Source of the DNA: JAEUQQ01 sp963697285
Lineage (GTDB): Bacteria > Acidobacteriota > Vicinamibacteria > Vicinamibacterales > JAFNAJ01
Reading direction: 5' to 3'
NCBI GenBank assembly: GCA_963697285.1
Contig: CAVONI010000002.1
Span: 434,001 to 498,000 of the forward strand
Length of the DNA: 64,000 nt
Shown: piece by piece, positions 35,811-44,511 of the stretch
How the letters are laid out: the number at the start of each line of letters is the position of its first letter
How positions within the stretch are numbered: the stretch's first letter is position 1
The notes under the pieces: generated by a model
Seen by the model: only the letters and a program-made list of their open reading frames with translations
Told to the model about the DNA's origin: nothing
Databases searched by the model: none
Program-made: the position numbers and the translations under genes

Positions 35811-36587
35811 TTACATGCCGACCGAGTGATATCCCGCGTCGACCATCATCACTTCGGCCGAAATCCCGCGTCCGCCCGGGCCGAGCAGGAACACGGCGGC
35901 GTCGGCGACTTCCTGCTGATCGATGTTGCGGCGCAGGGGCGCGCGATCGCGGTAGATCCCGAGGATGCTGGTGAATCCCGCCACGCCAGCCGACGCGAGC
36001 GTCCTGACCGGGCCCGCGGAGATCGCGTTGACGCGGATGTTCTGCGGACCGAGATCGCTGGCCAGGTAGCGCACGCACGACTCGAGCGCGGCCTTTGCCA
36101 CGCCCATCACGTTGTAGTTCGGGAACGCCCGCGTCGCCCCCAGGTAGGAGAGCGTGACGATGCTGCCGCCGCCGCGCGCGGCCATGAGCGGGGCGCAGGC
36201 GTTCGACAGGGCGACCAGCGAGTAGGCGCTGATGTCGAGGGCGATGCGGAACGACTCTCGCGACGTCTTCGAGAACGGTTCGGCGAGGGCTTCGCGCGGG
36301 GCGAACGCCACGCCGTGCAGGAGCATGTCGAGGCCGCCCTTGTGCTGCGTGATCGTCGCGGCCAGGCCGGCGATGTCTTCGTCGACCGTGACGTCGCAGG
36401 GCACGAGCATGGCCGGACGCGAGAGCGTCACCGCCAGTTCCTCGACGTTTTCCTTCAGCCGTTCACCCTGGTAGGCAAGGATGAGATCGGCGCCGGCGGC
36501 ATCCAGCGCCTGCGCGATCGCCCACGCGAGCGATCGCTTGTTCGCGACGCCCACGACGAGCGCCACCTTGCCAGTCAGATCCGACAT
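35811..36587 (-). CDS. fabI: enoyl-[acyl-carrier-protein] reductase
   Basis: FabI reduces trans-2-enoyl-ACP in the last step of each fatty-acid elongation cycle. The 258-residue SDR-like enzyme shows the family-specific N-terminus KVALVVGVANKRSLAWAIAQ, LHGVAFAPREAL, SYLGATRAFPNYNVMGVAKA (the Tyr-x6-Lys pair of FabI), and the C-terminal HSVGM. All key residues are present. It starts six bases after the upstream CxxC/RGG gene, so both share a transcript, probably from the promoter at 37397-37426. Confidence 0.95.
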   Translation of the reverse strand: MSDLTGKVALVVGVANKRSLAWAIAQALDAAGADLILAYQGERLKENVEELAVTLSRPAMLVPCDVTVDEDIAGLAATITQHKGGLDMLLHGVAFAPREALAEPFSKTSRESFRIALDISAYSLVALSNACAPLMAARGGGSIVTLSYLGATRAFPNYNVMGVAKAALESCVRYLASDLGPQNIRVNAISAGPVRTLASAGVAGFTSILGIYRDRAPLRRNIDQQEVADAAVFLLGPGGRGISAEVMMVDAGYHSVGM

Positions 36588-36593
36588 CGAGGG

Positions 36594-37316
36594 TTACCGG
36601 GACTTCTTGTTGAAGCCGTTGGGACGTCCGGCCGGGCGACCACCATTGCCCGACTTCTGGCGCGGGCGGGAGTTGCCGTTGGCGTTCCCGCCGCCGTTCC
36701 CGTTCCCGAAGCCGTCGCCGAAGCCATTGGTGTTCGACCATGTCCCGCTGCTCATGACACCGGGCGCACCGCTCGAGCGAAAGCCGCCGGCACCGAAACG
36801 GGCGCCGCCCTGCCGGCCGAACCCGCGGCCCGGCCGCGGCTGCGGCTGGCGCATCGTGAACTCGGGAATGGGCCGGGTCGGCACCTCGCCCTCGATCCGC
36901 GGCAACTGCGCGCGGATGAGGCGCCGGTGCACGGGGCCTTCCTCGACGGGTTCCTCGGGAGGAACGTCGGGGGCGGCATCGAGACTGGCGAACAGGGTGT
37001 GGATGTCGGGAGGGTTGTCGTGCGGGTCGGGCGGCCGGTCGCTGGCGACGAGGGGAACGTCCTCGTCGAACTCCGGCGCCAGACGGGGCCGCTCGGCCGC
37101 CGTGTCGACGACCTGCTGCAGCGCCGCCGCCACGGGTTTCTTGCGGCGCGGCGGCACCTTCGCGTTCTTGTAGGGATGCTCGGTGTCGCACGTCGTGCAG
37201 CGGGTCTGCTTGACCTCGTCGCCAATGATGGCGACCACAACGTGATTCGCGAGGCGGCGCTCGCGCGGACAGTAGTCGTCGATGTTGTCACCGAGCCGGG
37301 GCCGGCGTGGATCCAT
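36594..37316 (-). CDS. protein with N-terminal Cys motif and Arg/Gly/Asn-rich tail, function unknown
   Basis: A 240-residue protein I do not recognise. The first ~55 residues hold three cysteines (DDYCPRERRL and RCTTCDTEHPYKN) that could form a small metal-binding knuckle, followed by a basic PPRRKK patch. An acidic/proline-rich middle (about residues 75-145) leads to a tail dominated by Gly, Asn and Arg (PGRGFGRQGGARFG, GNGNGGGNANGN), like RGG boxes of RNA-binding proteins. An RNA- or ribosome-associated role is possible but only by composition. It is the first gene of a unit with fabI, six bases apart. Confidence 0.6.
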   Translation of the reverse strand: MDPRRPRLGDNIDDYCPRERRLANHVVVAIIGDEVKQTRCTTCDTEHPYKNAKVPPRRKKPVAAALQQVVDTAAERPRLAPEFDEDVPLVASDRPPDPHDNPPDIHTLFASLDAAPDVPPEEPVEEGPVHRRLIRAQLPRIEGEVPTRPIPEFTMRQPQPRPGRGFGRQGGARFGAGGFRSSGAPGVMSSGTWSNTNGFGDGFGNGNGGGNANGNSRPRQKSGNGGRPAGRPNGFNKKSR

Positions 37317-37396
37317 GCATGCGCTCCGAAAGTGCGGGCGTGCGCGGGCGTCTGGGCAGTGAAAGCGTGACGCCCGAACGTCGAGGTCGGAAGGCG

Positions 37397-37426
37397 AGTG
37401 TAACAGACGCCACGATCCCGGCGCAA
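37397..37426 (-). promoter_or_regulatory. candidate promoter for the CxxC/RGG-fabI unit
   Basis: On the minus strand TTGCGC (37426-37421) and TACACT (37402-37397) are 18 bases apart, about 80 bases before the start codon at 37316. The boxes are moderate matches only. Confidence 0.4.
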
Positions 37427-37492
37427 ACTTTGAATTTCTCGCGGCCCCGCTGGCCGGGTCACCGCGAAGGCGAACGGAATACGGTCAGGGTG

Positions 37493-38887
37493 TCACCAAC
37501 CGCCGTTTCGTGCAACTCCTTCGACCCAGGCACGGAAATCGACCAGCGCCGAGGCCACCGCGCCGGGGTGGGTCGACTGGCGTGTCTTCTTCCGCGCCAC
37601 CGACGCTTCGGGCGTCACCGCGGCGGTGACGTCCTCGTCGAACAGGTCACTGAACGCCCGCCACTCGGCGAGCGAGAGCGTCGCGAATGCACGATTCGTC
37701 TCGACAAGGTCCCTGACGATGCCACCGACCAGCTCGTGCGCCGAGCGGAACGGCATGCCCTTGCCGACCAGGTAATCGGCGACATCCGTTGCCAGCAGCA
37801 GTCCCGACGCGGCGCGCGCCATCGGCTCCCGGCGCATCCGCAGCGTCTCGACCACGGTGGCGGCCGCGGCCGCGCAGCCGACGTAGGTGTCTTCGGCGTC
37901 GAACAACGCCACCTTGTCTTCCTGCAGATCCTTGTTGTAGCCCGACGGCAACCCCTTCATCGTCGCCAGGATGGCGGTGCTCTGCCCGATCGCCCGCCCG
38001 GCCTTCCCGCGCATCAGCTCGAGGGGATCGGGGTTCTTCTTCTGTGGCATCAGGCTGCTGCCCGTCGAGACCGTGTCGTCGAGTTCGAAGAACCCGAATT
38101 CCTCGCTGCCGAAGATGATGATGTCTTCGGCGAGCCGGCTCAGGTGCACCATCGCCAGCGCGCAGGTGTGGATGAAGACGGCGACGAAATCCCGGTCAGC
38201 GGTGGCGTCGAGGCTGTTGGTGACGACCCCGTCGAACCCGAGGCGCGTGGCGAGCGCGGTCGTGTTCACCGCGTAGGCCGTCCCGGCGATGGCGCCCGAC
38301 CCGAGCGGCATCAACCCCGCTTCGGCCCGCGCCTGGCCGAACCGGACGTAGTCCCTGCGCAGCGCCGACGCATGTGCCAGCCAATAGTGTGCGACGAGGA
38401 TGGGCTGCGCGCGCCGCAGGTGCGTGTACGACGGCATCAACGCATCGCCCGCCCGTTCGGCCTGGTCGAGGCACGCCGTGATGAGCCGCACGACGAGGCG
38501 CTCGATGGCCGGGATGCGCCGCCTGACATACAGCCGCAGGTCGAGCGACACCTGCTCGTTCCGCGATCGTCCCGTGTGGAGGCGCTTGCCCGACTCCCCC
38601 ACGCGCGCGATCAACTGGCGCTCGACGAACGAGTGCACATCCTCGTCGTCGCCATGGACGAAGGCGGGGTTCGTCACCGCCTCGTCGAGGAGGGCCCGCA
38701 GGGCGTCGCCGATGGTCCGCGCCTCCTCGGGCCGCATCACGCCCGCCTCGGCCAGCGCGTCGGCCCACGCGAGGCTGCCCACGACGTCATCTTCGAACAG
38801 GCGCCGATCGAAACCGAACGAGGCACCCCAGGCGAAAACGTCGGCATCAGGGGCGCCGCTGAAGCGTCCCGACCACAGTGTGCTCAC
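37493..38887 (-). CDS. argH: argininosuccinate lyase
   Basis: ArgH splits argininosuccinate into arginine and fumarate, the last step of arginine synthesis. The 464-residue protein has the full set of landmarks: LWSGRFSGAPDADVFAWGAS at the N-terminus, the HTGRSRNEQV loop, PSYTHLRRAQPI and the signature GSSLMPQKKNPDP with the catalytic Ser. Its start overlaps the argG stop by four bases, so the two last-step genes are translationally coupled. Confidence 0.97.
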   Translation of the reverse strand: MSTLWSGRFSGAPDADVFAWGASFGFDRRLFEDDVVGSLAWADALAEAGVMRPEEARTIGDALRALLDEAVTNPAFVHGDDEDVHSFVERQLIARVGESGKRLHTGRSRNEQVSLDLRLYVRRRIPAIERLVVRLITACLDQAERAGDALMPSYTHLRRAQPILVAHYWLAHASALRRDYVRFGQARAEAGLMPLGSGAIAGTAYAVNTTALATRLGFDGVVTNSLDATADRDFVAVFIHTCALAMVHLSRLAEDIIIFGSEEFGFFELDDTVSTGSSLMPQKKNPDPLELMRGKAGRAIGQSTAILATMKGLPSGYNKDLQEDKVALFDAEDTYVGCAAAAATVVETLRMRREPMARAASGLLLATDVADYLVGKGMPFRSAHELVGGIVRDLVETNRAFATLSLAEWRAFSDLFDEDVTAAVTPEASVARKKTRQSTHPGAVASALVDFRAWVEGVARNGGW

Positions 38888-40104
38888 GATGGCTTCCTCG
38901 CCCGGCTGCCGTCGGCGGCGGGCGCTTTGCGGGCTGCCGTCTCGGCCGGCAACCCGAAGAGCTTGATGAAACCTTCGGCTGCCGCGTGATCGAACGTGTC
39001 ACCGGCGCCGTAGGTCGAGAGGGCATGCTCGTACAGTGCGTGGGGAGAACGGCGGCCGACCACCGTGCAGTGCCCCTTGAACAGCTTCACCCGGATCACC
39101 CCGGTCATGCGGGCCTGCACGGTCGCCGTGAAGGCGTCGATGGCCTCGCGCAGCGGCGTGAACCAGAAGCCGTCGTACACCAGGTCGGCGTAGGTGCTGG
39201 CCAGGTGCGAGACGGTGCGCTCCAGGTCGCGCGTGGTCGTCATCATCAGCAGCGCCTGGCGCGCCGCGTGCAACACGACGCCCGCCGGCGCCTCGTAGAC
39301 CTCGCGCGACTTGATCCCGATGACACGGTTCTCGACCAGGTCGAGGCGCCCGACGCCGTGGTCGCCCGCGATCGTGTGGAGCAGCGAGATCAACTCGAGC
39401 AGCGTCATGGCCACGCCGTTGATCTTGACCGGCACGCCGCACTCGAACTCGATCTCGACGTAGGCGGCGACGTTCGAGCATCGCTCGAACGACCGTGTCA
39501 GCCTGTAGACCTCCTCGGGGGGCTCGAGCCAGGGATCCTCGAGCGCGCCGCACGAGATGGATCGCCCCCAGAGATTCGTGTCGATCGAGTAGGGCAGGTC
39601 GATCGACGCCGGCACGGGGATGTTGCGCGCCCTGGCATACGCGACTTCTTCGGCGCGCGAGAGTTCCCAGATCCGGACCGGGGCGATGACGCTGATGCCG
39701 GGGCGCAGGGCGCGTGCCGACACGTCGAGCCGCACCTGGTCGTTGCCCTTGCCCGTGCACCCGTGCGCGATGGCCGTGGCGCCTTCCATGTCGGCGATCT
39801 GCACGAGGTGCTTCGCGATCAGCGGCCGCCCGAGCGAGGTCGACAGGGGATAGCGATGCTCGTAGAGCGCCCCGGCCTGCAGGGCCGGCAGGCAGAAGTC
39901 GCGCGCGAACTCCTCGCGTGCGTCGAGGACGTGGGCGCGGGCCGCGCCGATGCCCAGCGCGCGCTCGCGGATGTCGGTGAGGTCGCGCCCTTGCCCGAGG
40001 TCGAGCGTGACGGCGATCACCTCGGCGTCGAACCGCTCCTTGAGCCAGGCAATCGACACCGACGTGTGCAGGCCGCCGGAGTACGCGAGAACGATGCGTT
40101 GCAT
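38884..40104 (-). CDS. argG: argininosuccinate synthase
   Basis: ArgG joins citrulline and aspartate using ATP. The product from the ATG at 40104 has 406 residues, the usual length, with AHGCTGKGNDQVR, SIDTNLWGRSISCGALEDPW and the typical C-terminal half. The N-terminal PP-loop reads LAYSGGLHTSV, where nearly all family members have SGGLDTS: residue 13 is His (codon at 40066-40068) instead of Asp, one base from an Asp codon. Two earlier in-frame starts (40116, 40125) are possible. The start codon lies 62 bases past the argR stop on the same strand, so argR-argG-argH may form one unit. Confidence 0.93.
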   Translation of the reverse strand: MQRIVLAYSGGLHTSVSIAWLKERFDAEVIAVTLDLGQGRDLTDIRERALGIGAARAHVLDAREEFARDFCLPALQAGALYEHRYPLSTSLGRPLIAKHLVQIADMEGATAIAHGCTGKGNDQVRLDVSARALRPGISVIAPVRIWELSRAEEVAYARARNIPVPASIDLPYSIDTNLWGRSISCGALEDPWLEPPEEVYRLTRSFERCSNVAAYVEIEFECGVPVKINGVAMTLLELISLLHTIAGDHGVGRLDLVENRVIGIKSREVYEAPAGVVLHAARQALLMMTTTRDLERTVSHLASTYADLVYDGFWFTPLREAIDAFTATVQARMTGVIRVKLFKGHCTVVGRRSPHALYEHALSTYGAGDTFDHAAAEGFIKLFGLPAETAARKAPAADGSRARKPS

Positions 40105-40166
40105 GATGGGGGACATCCTCGGCACCAGGCGCGCGTCGCCGACCAGGGCGACGCGCCCGGCGTCAG

Positions 40167-40622
40167 TTACTGCCTGGCCCAGTGCTCCAGCTGCGCGGCC
40201 AGGTGGACGGCGTGCTTCGGGCTCCTGACAATCACCAGGATCGTGTCGTCGCCGGCGATCGTGCCGACGACCCCATCGGTGGGATGACGGTCGAAGGCGA
40301 TGGCGAGCGCGTGCGCCTGGCCGGGACCGGTGCGGAGCACGATGAGCTCGCGCACGGTGTCGACCCGCTGCAGGTAGTCTTCGACGGCCCGCCGCAGGGG
40401 GGCGTCGGAGCCGGCCTTCTGCGGGCTGCGATCGACGCCCGGGCGCTGGTAGGCGCCGTCGGACGCGCGCTTGACGAGGGCGAGCTCCTTGAGGTCGCGC
40501 GACAGGGTCGCTTGCGTCACGTCGATGCCGCGCCCGACGAGGCGCTGGCGGAGCGCCTCCTGCGAGTGCACGGCTTCACGGTCGACGATTTCGAGGATGG
40601 CGGCTTGCCGGTAGGATTTCAT
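40167..40622 (-). CDS. argR: arginine repressor
   Basis: ArgR is the hexameric arginine-responsive DNA-binding regulator of arginine genes. The 151-residue protein has the N-terminal winged helix-turn-helix (SQEALRQRLVGRGIDVTQAT, then LSRDLKELALVKR) and the C-terminal oligomerisation/arginine-binding domain with VVGTIAGDDTILVIV, whose GDDT motif contacts arginine. It lies between argG and the divergent argC, and its own start is next to a TATGCA/TGCATA inverted repeat, consistent with autoregulation and control of both arms. Confidence 0.95.
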   Translation of the reverse strand: MKSYRQAAILEIVDREAVHSQEALRQRLVGRGIDVTQATLSRDLKELALVKRASDGAYQRPGVDRSPQKAGSDAPLRRAVEDYLQRVDTVRELIVLRTGPGQAHALAIAFDRHPTDGVVGTIAGDDTILVIVRSPKHAVHLAAQLEHWARQ

Positions 40623-40625
40623 GAT

Positions 40626-40643
40626 TATGCAAGAGCCTGCATA
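40626..40643. promoter_or_regulatory. candidate ARG box at argR
   Basis: The inverted repeat TATGCA-(6 bases)-TGCATA begins four bases before the argR start codon. The hexamer recurs on the argC side, which fits a shared ArgR site type. Confidence 0.55.
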
Positions 40644-40712
40644 TTCTTCCGTAGCCGGCCCGGCCCGTCAAGCGGGAAATGTCTCCCTGCCTGCGCGGAG
40701 GTCATTTTTCCA

Positions 40713-40742
40713 TTGACGGCACGCGTGCACACCATGCATAAT
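40713..40742 (+). promoter_or_regulatory. argC operon promoter
   Basis: TTGACG (40713-40718) and CATAAT (40737-40742) are 18 bases apart, about 60 bases before the argC start. The -10 box overlaps a TGCATA element of the candidate ARG box. Confidence 0.5.
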
Positions 40743-40760
40743 TCGCATCTTGTCTGCATA
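40735..40760. promoter_or_regulatory. candidate ARG boxes at argC
   Basis: Two TGCATA elements (40735-40740 and 40755-40760) stand 20 bases apart, two helical turns. The first is within ATGCATAATTCGCAT, an imperfect palindrome covering the -10 box. ArgR hexamers bind paired operators with similar phasing. Confidence 0.5.
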
Positions 40761-40800
40761 GTTATACGCTCCAGATGCAAACCCGTTGCCCCGCGACGCC

Positions 40801-41814
40801 ATGCCCGACACTCCCCCCCGCTCGATCCGCGCTGCCGTTGTCGGCGCGACCGGCTACTCAGGCCAGGAACTGATCCGCCTGCTCGCCAGGCACCCGGACG
40901 TCGTCGTCACGGGCGCCTTCGGCTCGAGCGGTTCCGAGGCTCCGCGCCGGATACCGGGGCTCGCCCGCATCTACGACGGCGACGTCGTGCCGTACTCGGA
41001 CGAAGCCGTCGCTGCCTGCGCCGACGTCGCATTCGTCGGCCTGCCCGAGGCCGCGTCGGCCGCCGTCGCCCCCGCGCTGCTGGCCCGCGGTGTCCAGGTG
41101 ATCGACCTGTCGGGCGCGTTCCGGCTCCGCGACGCCGCGCTGCGCGCCCGGTGGTATCCCAACACGCCTGACCCGTTGCCGGCCGGCACCGCCTACGGCC
41201 TCGCCGAGTTCGACGCCGCAACGCTCCGCGACGCCCGGCTGGTCTCGTGCCCCGGGTGCTATCCGACGGCGTCGCTCCTGGCGCTCGAGCCGCTCGTCGG
41301 CGCGGGCCTGCTCGACCCGGCGGCCGACGTCGTCATCGACGCCAAGTCGGGCATCTCTGGCGCCGGCAAGGGCGCCAGCGAGCGCACGCACTTCAGCGAG
41401 AACCACGGGTCGGTCGCGGCGTACGCGCCGTTCGGCCACCGGCACACGCCCGAGATCGAACAGGAACTCGGGCGCGCGGTGACGTTCGTCCCGCATCTCG
41501 TCCCGCTCGATCGCGGGCTGATGGCGACCATCCACACGCGCCTCACCCGAGGCGCGAGCGCCGAGGCCATCGGAGAGGCCTATGCGCGCACGTTCGAACA
41601 CGCGCCGTTCGTGCGGCTCACCGGCGAGGCGCTCCCCGAGATCAAGCACGTCGTCCACACGAACTTCTGCGACATCGGCTGGCGCGTCGACGCCCCCTCC
41701 GGGCGCGTGCTGCTCGTGTCGGTCATCGACAACCTCGTGAAGGGGGCGGCCGGCCAGGCCGTGCAGAACTTCAACGTCTCGCGCGGCATCGCCGAGACGG
41801 CGGGATTGCTGTGA
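40801..41814 (+). CDS. argC: N-acetyl-gamma-glutamyl-phosphate reductase
   Basis: ArgC reduces N-acetylglutamyl phosphate to the semialdehyde. The 337-residue protein shows the Rossmann motif VVGATGYSGQELIRLL, the catalytic Cys in LVSCPGCYPTASLLAL, and the substrate-site GHRHTPEIEQEL. The ATG at 40801 is chosen over a TTG five codons upstream. It opens the argC-argB-argD-GNAT-argJ-argF series and follows a promoter with candidate ARG boxes. The next start (GTG of argB) overlaps its stop by four bases. Confidence 0.96.
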   Translation: MPDTPPRSIRAAVVGATGYSGQELIRLLARHPDVVVTGAFGSSGSEAPRRIPGLARIYDGDVVPYSDEAVAACADVAFVGLPEAASAAVAPALLARGVQVIDLSGAFRLRDAALRARWYPNTPDPLPAGTAYGLAEFDAATLRDARLVSCPGCYPTASLLALEPLVGAGLLDPAADVVIDAKSGISGAGKGASERTHFSENHGSVAAYAPFGHRHTPEIEQELGRAVTFVPHLVPLDRGLMATIHTRLTRGASAEAIGEAYARTFEHAPFVRLTGEALPEIKHVVHTNFCDIGWRVDAPSGRVLLVSVIDNLVKGAAGQAVQNFNVSRGIAETAGLL

Positions 41815-42626
41815 GCGCGATGCGCCCGACGGTCGTCAAGCTGGGCGGCGAACTGCTCGAGCCGGGCGCAGGCCTTGCCGGGCTCGCCGCGGTGCTCGTC
41901 ACGCTTGCCGCCGAGGGCCCGCTGGTCGTCGTCCACGGCGGAGGAAAGGAAATCGACGCGGAGTGCGGGCGACGCGGGATAGCGAAGGCCGCTGTCGATG
42001 GCCTGCGGATCACCGATGCCGCCACCCTCGACGCGGTGGTGACGGTGCTGTCAGGGGCAGTCAACACGCGCCTTGTCGCCGCGCTCGCCGCGGCTGGCGC
42101 CGCCGCCGTGGGCATGACGGGCGCCGACGCGTCGTGCGTGCTGGTCGAGAAGGCCGCCGCACACCGCGCCGTCGACGGACGCCTGGTCGACCTCGGCCTC
42201 GTGGGCACACCTGTCGGCACCGCATGGCCGCACGTGTTCGACGCGCTCATCGCGGCGGGCGCGATCCCCGTGGTCGCGTGCATCGGCATCGACGTCCGCG
42301 GGCAGCTCTACAACGTGAACGCCGACACGATGGCGGCCCACCTGGCCGGCGTGGGACGCGCATCGCGGCTCATCATCGGCGGCTCGGTCGCCGGCGTGCT
42401 CGACGCGTCGCACTCGGTGATTGCCCACCTCGACCCGGCGGCCATCGACGCGTTGATCGCAGACGGCACCGCGTCGGCGGGGATGGTGGCCAAGCTCACG
42501 GCCTGCCGGCACGCGCTCGACGCCGGCGTGGACGACATCTCAATCGTGGACGCGCGGACGCCCGCGCGATTGCTGTCGCGCGCGGGCACGCGCATCAGCC
42601 GTACCTCGCAGGAGTCGCTGTCATGA
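41811..42626 (+). CDS. argB: acetylglutamate kinase
   Basis: ArgB phosphorylates N-acetylglutamate, the regulated second step of the cyclic pathway. The 271-residue amino-acid-kinase fold has VVKLGGELLE (catalytic Lys), VVVHGGGKEID, and the Asn-Ala-Asp of NVNADTMAAHLAG. The GTG at 41811 overlaps the argC stop (GTGA) as at other junctions here; an ATG three codons on is the alternative. The N-terminal helix that makes arginine-sensitive hexamers is absent, so feedback by arginine may act elsewhere. Confidence 0.94.
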   Translation: MSAMRPTVVKLGGELLEPGAGLAGLAAVLVTLAAEGPLVVVHGGGKEIDAECGRRGIAKAAVDGLRITDAATLDAVVTVLSGAVNTRLVAALAAAGAAAVGMTGADASCVLVEKAAAHRAVDGRLVDLGLVGTPVGTAWPHVFDALIAAGAIPVVACIGIDVRGQLYNVNADTMAAHLAGVGRASRLIIGGSVAGVLDASHSVIAHLDPAAIDALIADGTASAGMVAKLTACRHALDAGVDDISIVDARTPARLLSRAGTRISRTSQESLS

Positions 42627-43849
42627 GCCATCCCACCGCGTCGCCACCGCTCGACGAGATCCGCGCACTCGAGTCCCGGCACGTGTTGCAGACGTACCGT
42701 CGCAACCCCGTGGCGTTCGTGCGCGGCGAGGGCGTCTACCTGTACGACACCGAGGACACGAAGTACCTCGACTTCCTGTCGGGGATTGGCGTGTCGTCGC
42801 TCGGCCACGGGCATCCGGGGCTTGCCGACGCCCTCTCCGACCAGGCGCGCACGCTCGCGCACACGTCGAACCTCTTCTTCCACCCCCTCCAGGGCAAGGT
42901 GGCCGCGCGGTTGGCGCGGCTCTCGGGCCTGCCTCGCGTGTTCTTCTCGAACTCAGGCGCCGAGGCCGTCGAGGCATGCCTGAAGTTCGCGCGCCGCTAC
43001 TGGTTCACCCAGGGCGTCACGACGCGGACGTCGTACGTCGCACTCGATCACGGCTTCGCGGGGCGCACCATGGGCGCGTTGTCGGTGACGTGGGACGATC
43101 ACTACCGCGCGCCGTTCAAGCCGCTGATCCAGGACGTGCGGTTCGTGTCGCCCGGTGATCCGGCCGCGCTGCTCGCGGCCGTCGACGACACAACGGCCGC
43201 CATCATCGCGGAGCCGATCCAGGGAGAGGGCGGCGTGCGGCCCCTGTCGCCGGCATTCGCGGAGGCCATCCGGCAGGCCTGCGATCGAACCGGCGCGCTG
43301 CTGATCGCCGACGAAGTGCAGAGCGGACTCGGGCGCACGGGGACGCCGTTCCACTTCCAGGCGCTGGGCCTCTCGCCCGACCTCGTGTCGATCGGGAAGG
43401 CGCTCGGCGCGGGCTTCCCCGTCGGGGCGGCGCTCATCTCGGAGCGCGTCGCCAGCGCGATTGCCTACGGCGACCACGGCACGACATACGGCGGCAACCT
43501 GCTCGCGTGCCGGGCGGCGCTCGTGTACCTCGAGGCGCTCGAGGAGGGCGGCCTGCTCGAGCACATCCGTCGAGTCGGCGCGCACTTCGAGGCGGGGTTG
43601 CGCGCGGTCGCTACGAGGCACGCGGTGGTCACAGAGGTGAGGGGCGCCGGCCTCATGTGGGGCATGGAACTCAGCGTCGATGCCGCGCCCATCGTCCCTG
43701 CCGCCCTGGCACGCGGCCTCATCGTCAATCGGACAAACGAGCGCGTGATCAGGATGCTCCCGCCCCTGGTGATCACCGAGGCAGAGATCGATCACGGCCT
43801 TGCCCTCCTCGACCGGGCGCTGGCCGAGACCTTCGGAGGCCACGCGTGA
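42623..43849 (+). CDS. argD: acetylornithine aminotransferase
   Basis: ArgD converts N-acetylglutamate semialdehyde to N-acetylornithine with PLP. The 408-residue class-III aminotransferase has FFSNSGAEAVEACLKFAR, HGFAGRTMGALSVTW, LLIADEVQSGLGRTG and the PLP Lys in VSIGKALGAGFPVGA. The AATG-type start overlaps the argB stop (ATGA). The enzyme often also serves lysine synthesis; no lysine gene is adjacent. Confidence 0.95.
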   Translation: MSHPTASPPLDEIRALESRHVLQTYRRNPVAFVRGEGVYLYDTEDTKYLDFLSGIGVSSLGHGHPGLADALSDQARTLAHTSNLFFHPLQGKVAARLARLSGLPRVFFSNSGAEAVEACLKFARRYWFTQGVTTRTSYVALDHGFAGRTMGALSVTWDDHYRAPFKPLIQDVRFVSPGDPAALLAAVDDTTAAIIAEPIQGEGGVRPLSPAFAEAIRQACDRTGALLIADEVQSGLGRTGTPFHFQALGLSPDLVSIGKALGAGFPVGAALISERVASAIAYGDHGTTYGGNLLACRAALVYLEALEEGGLLEHIRRVGAHFEAGLRAVATRHAVVTEVRGAGLMWGMELSVDAAPIVPAALARGLIVNRTNERVIRMLPPLVITEAEIDHGLALLDRALAETFGGHA

Positions 43850-44511
43850 GCGCCGCCGTAGCCCACGACTCCATCGCGGAGTCCGCACCACCAGACGAGG
43901 ACCAGGTGAGTTCCACCGACCGCGCTGCCTCCGTGTCGTTCAGGACCGGCGTCGTCGGCGACGCCACGCGCATCCTGCAGTTGATCGACGACAACCTCGA
44001 GAGCGGTCACCTCCTGCCCCGGACGCTCGACGACGTCACCGCGCATGCGACGCGCTTCATCGTCGCCACCGATGGCGACGGGGTGGTGGGGTGCGCAGAG
44101 CTTGCTCCACTGAGCCGGGCGGTCGCCGAGGTGCGTTCGCTGGTCGTCGATGCGGGGTTCCGCGGTCACGGCCTCGGGTCACGCCTGATCTCGGCGTTGT
44201 GTGAACGCGCCCAGGTGCACGGTTTCTCGACGCTGTGCGCCTTCACGCACGACCCGAGCCACTTCGTGCGCCTCGGCTTCACGATCGTGCCGCACCTGTG
44301 GTTTCCCGAGAAGATCGCCCTCGACTGCACGGGATGCCCGAAGTTCCGCCACTGCGGCCAGCACGCCGTCGCGCTGCAGTTCTCGTCGGCATCGTTCGAC
44401 AAGCCGCGCGAGAACCACCTGCGGCTGCCGCTGACGGCCGGCCAGGGTATCGAACTCCGCCCCGAGCACGCTGCGCCGCTGGTCAGGCGCCTCACGGTAT
44501 CGGCATCATGA
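43846..44511 (+). CDS. GNAT-type N-acetylglutamate synthase (short-form ArgA-like)
   Basis: A 221-residue GNAT acetyltransferase. The acetyl-CoA site is VDAGFRGHGLGSRLISAL, preceded by AVAEVRSLVV, and the C-terminal segment LDCTGCPKFRHCGQHAVAL matches the CxxCPKFxxC tail of short N-acetylglutamate synthases. It would make N-acetylglutamate for the first step. The first ~30 residues are extra and look disordered. The start overlaps the argD stop (GTGA) and the stop overlaps argJ, so the enzyme is built into the operon even though ArgJ can regenerate acetylglutamate by recycling. Confidence 0.85.
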   Translation: MSAAVAHDSIAESAPPDEDQVSSTDRAASVSFRTGVVGDATRILQLIDDNLESGHLLPRTLDDVTAHATRFIVATDGDGVVGCAELAPLSRAVAEVRSLVVDAGFRGHGLGSRLISALCERAQVHGFSTLCAFTHDPSHFVRLGFTIVPHLWFPEKIALDCTGCPKFRHCGQHAVALQFSSASFDKPRENHLRLPLTAGQGIELRPEHAAPLVRRLTVSAS

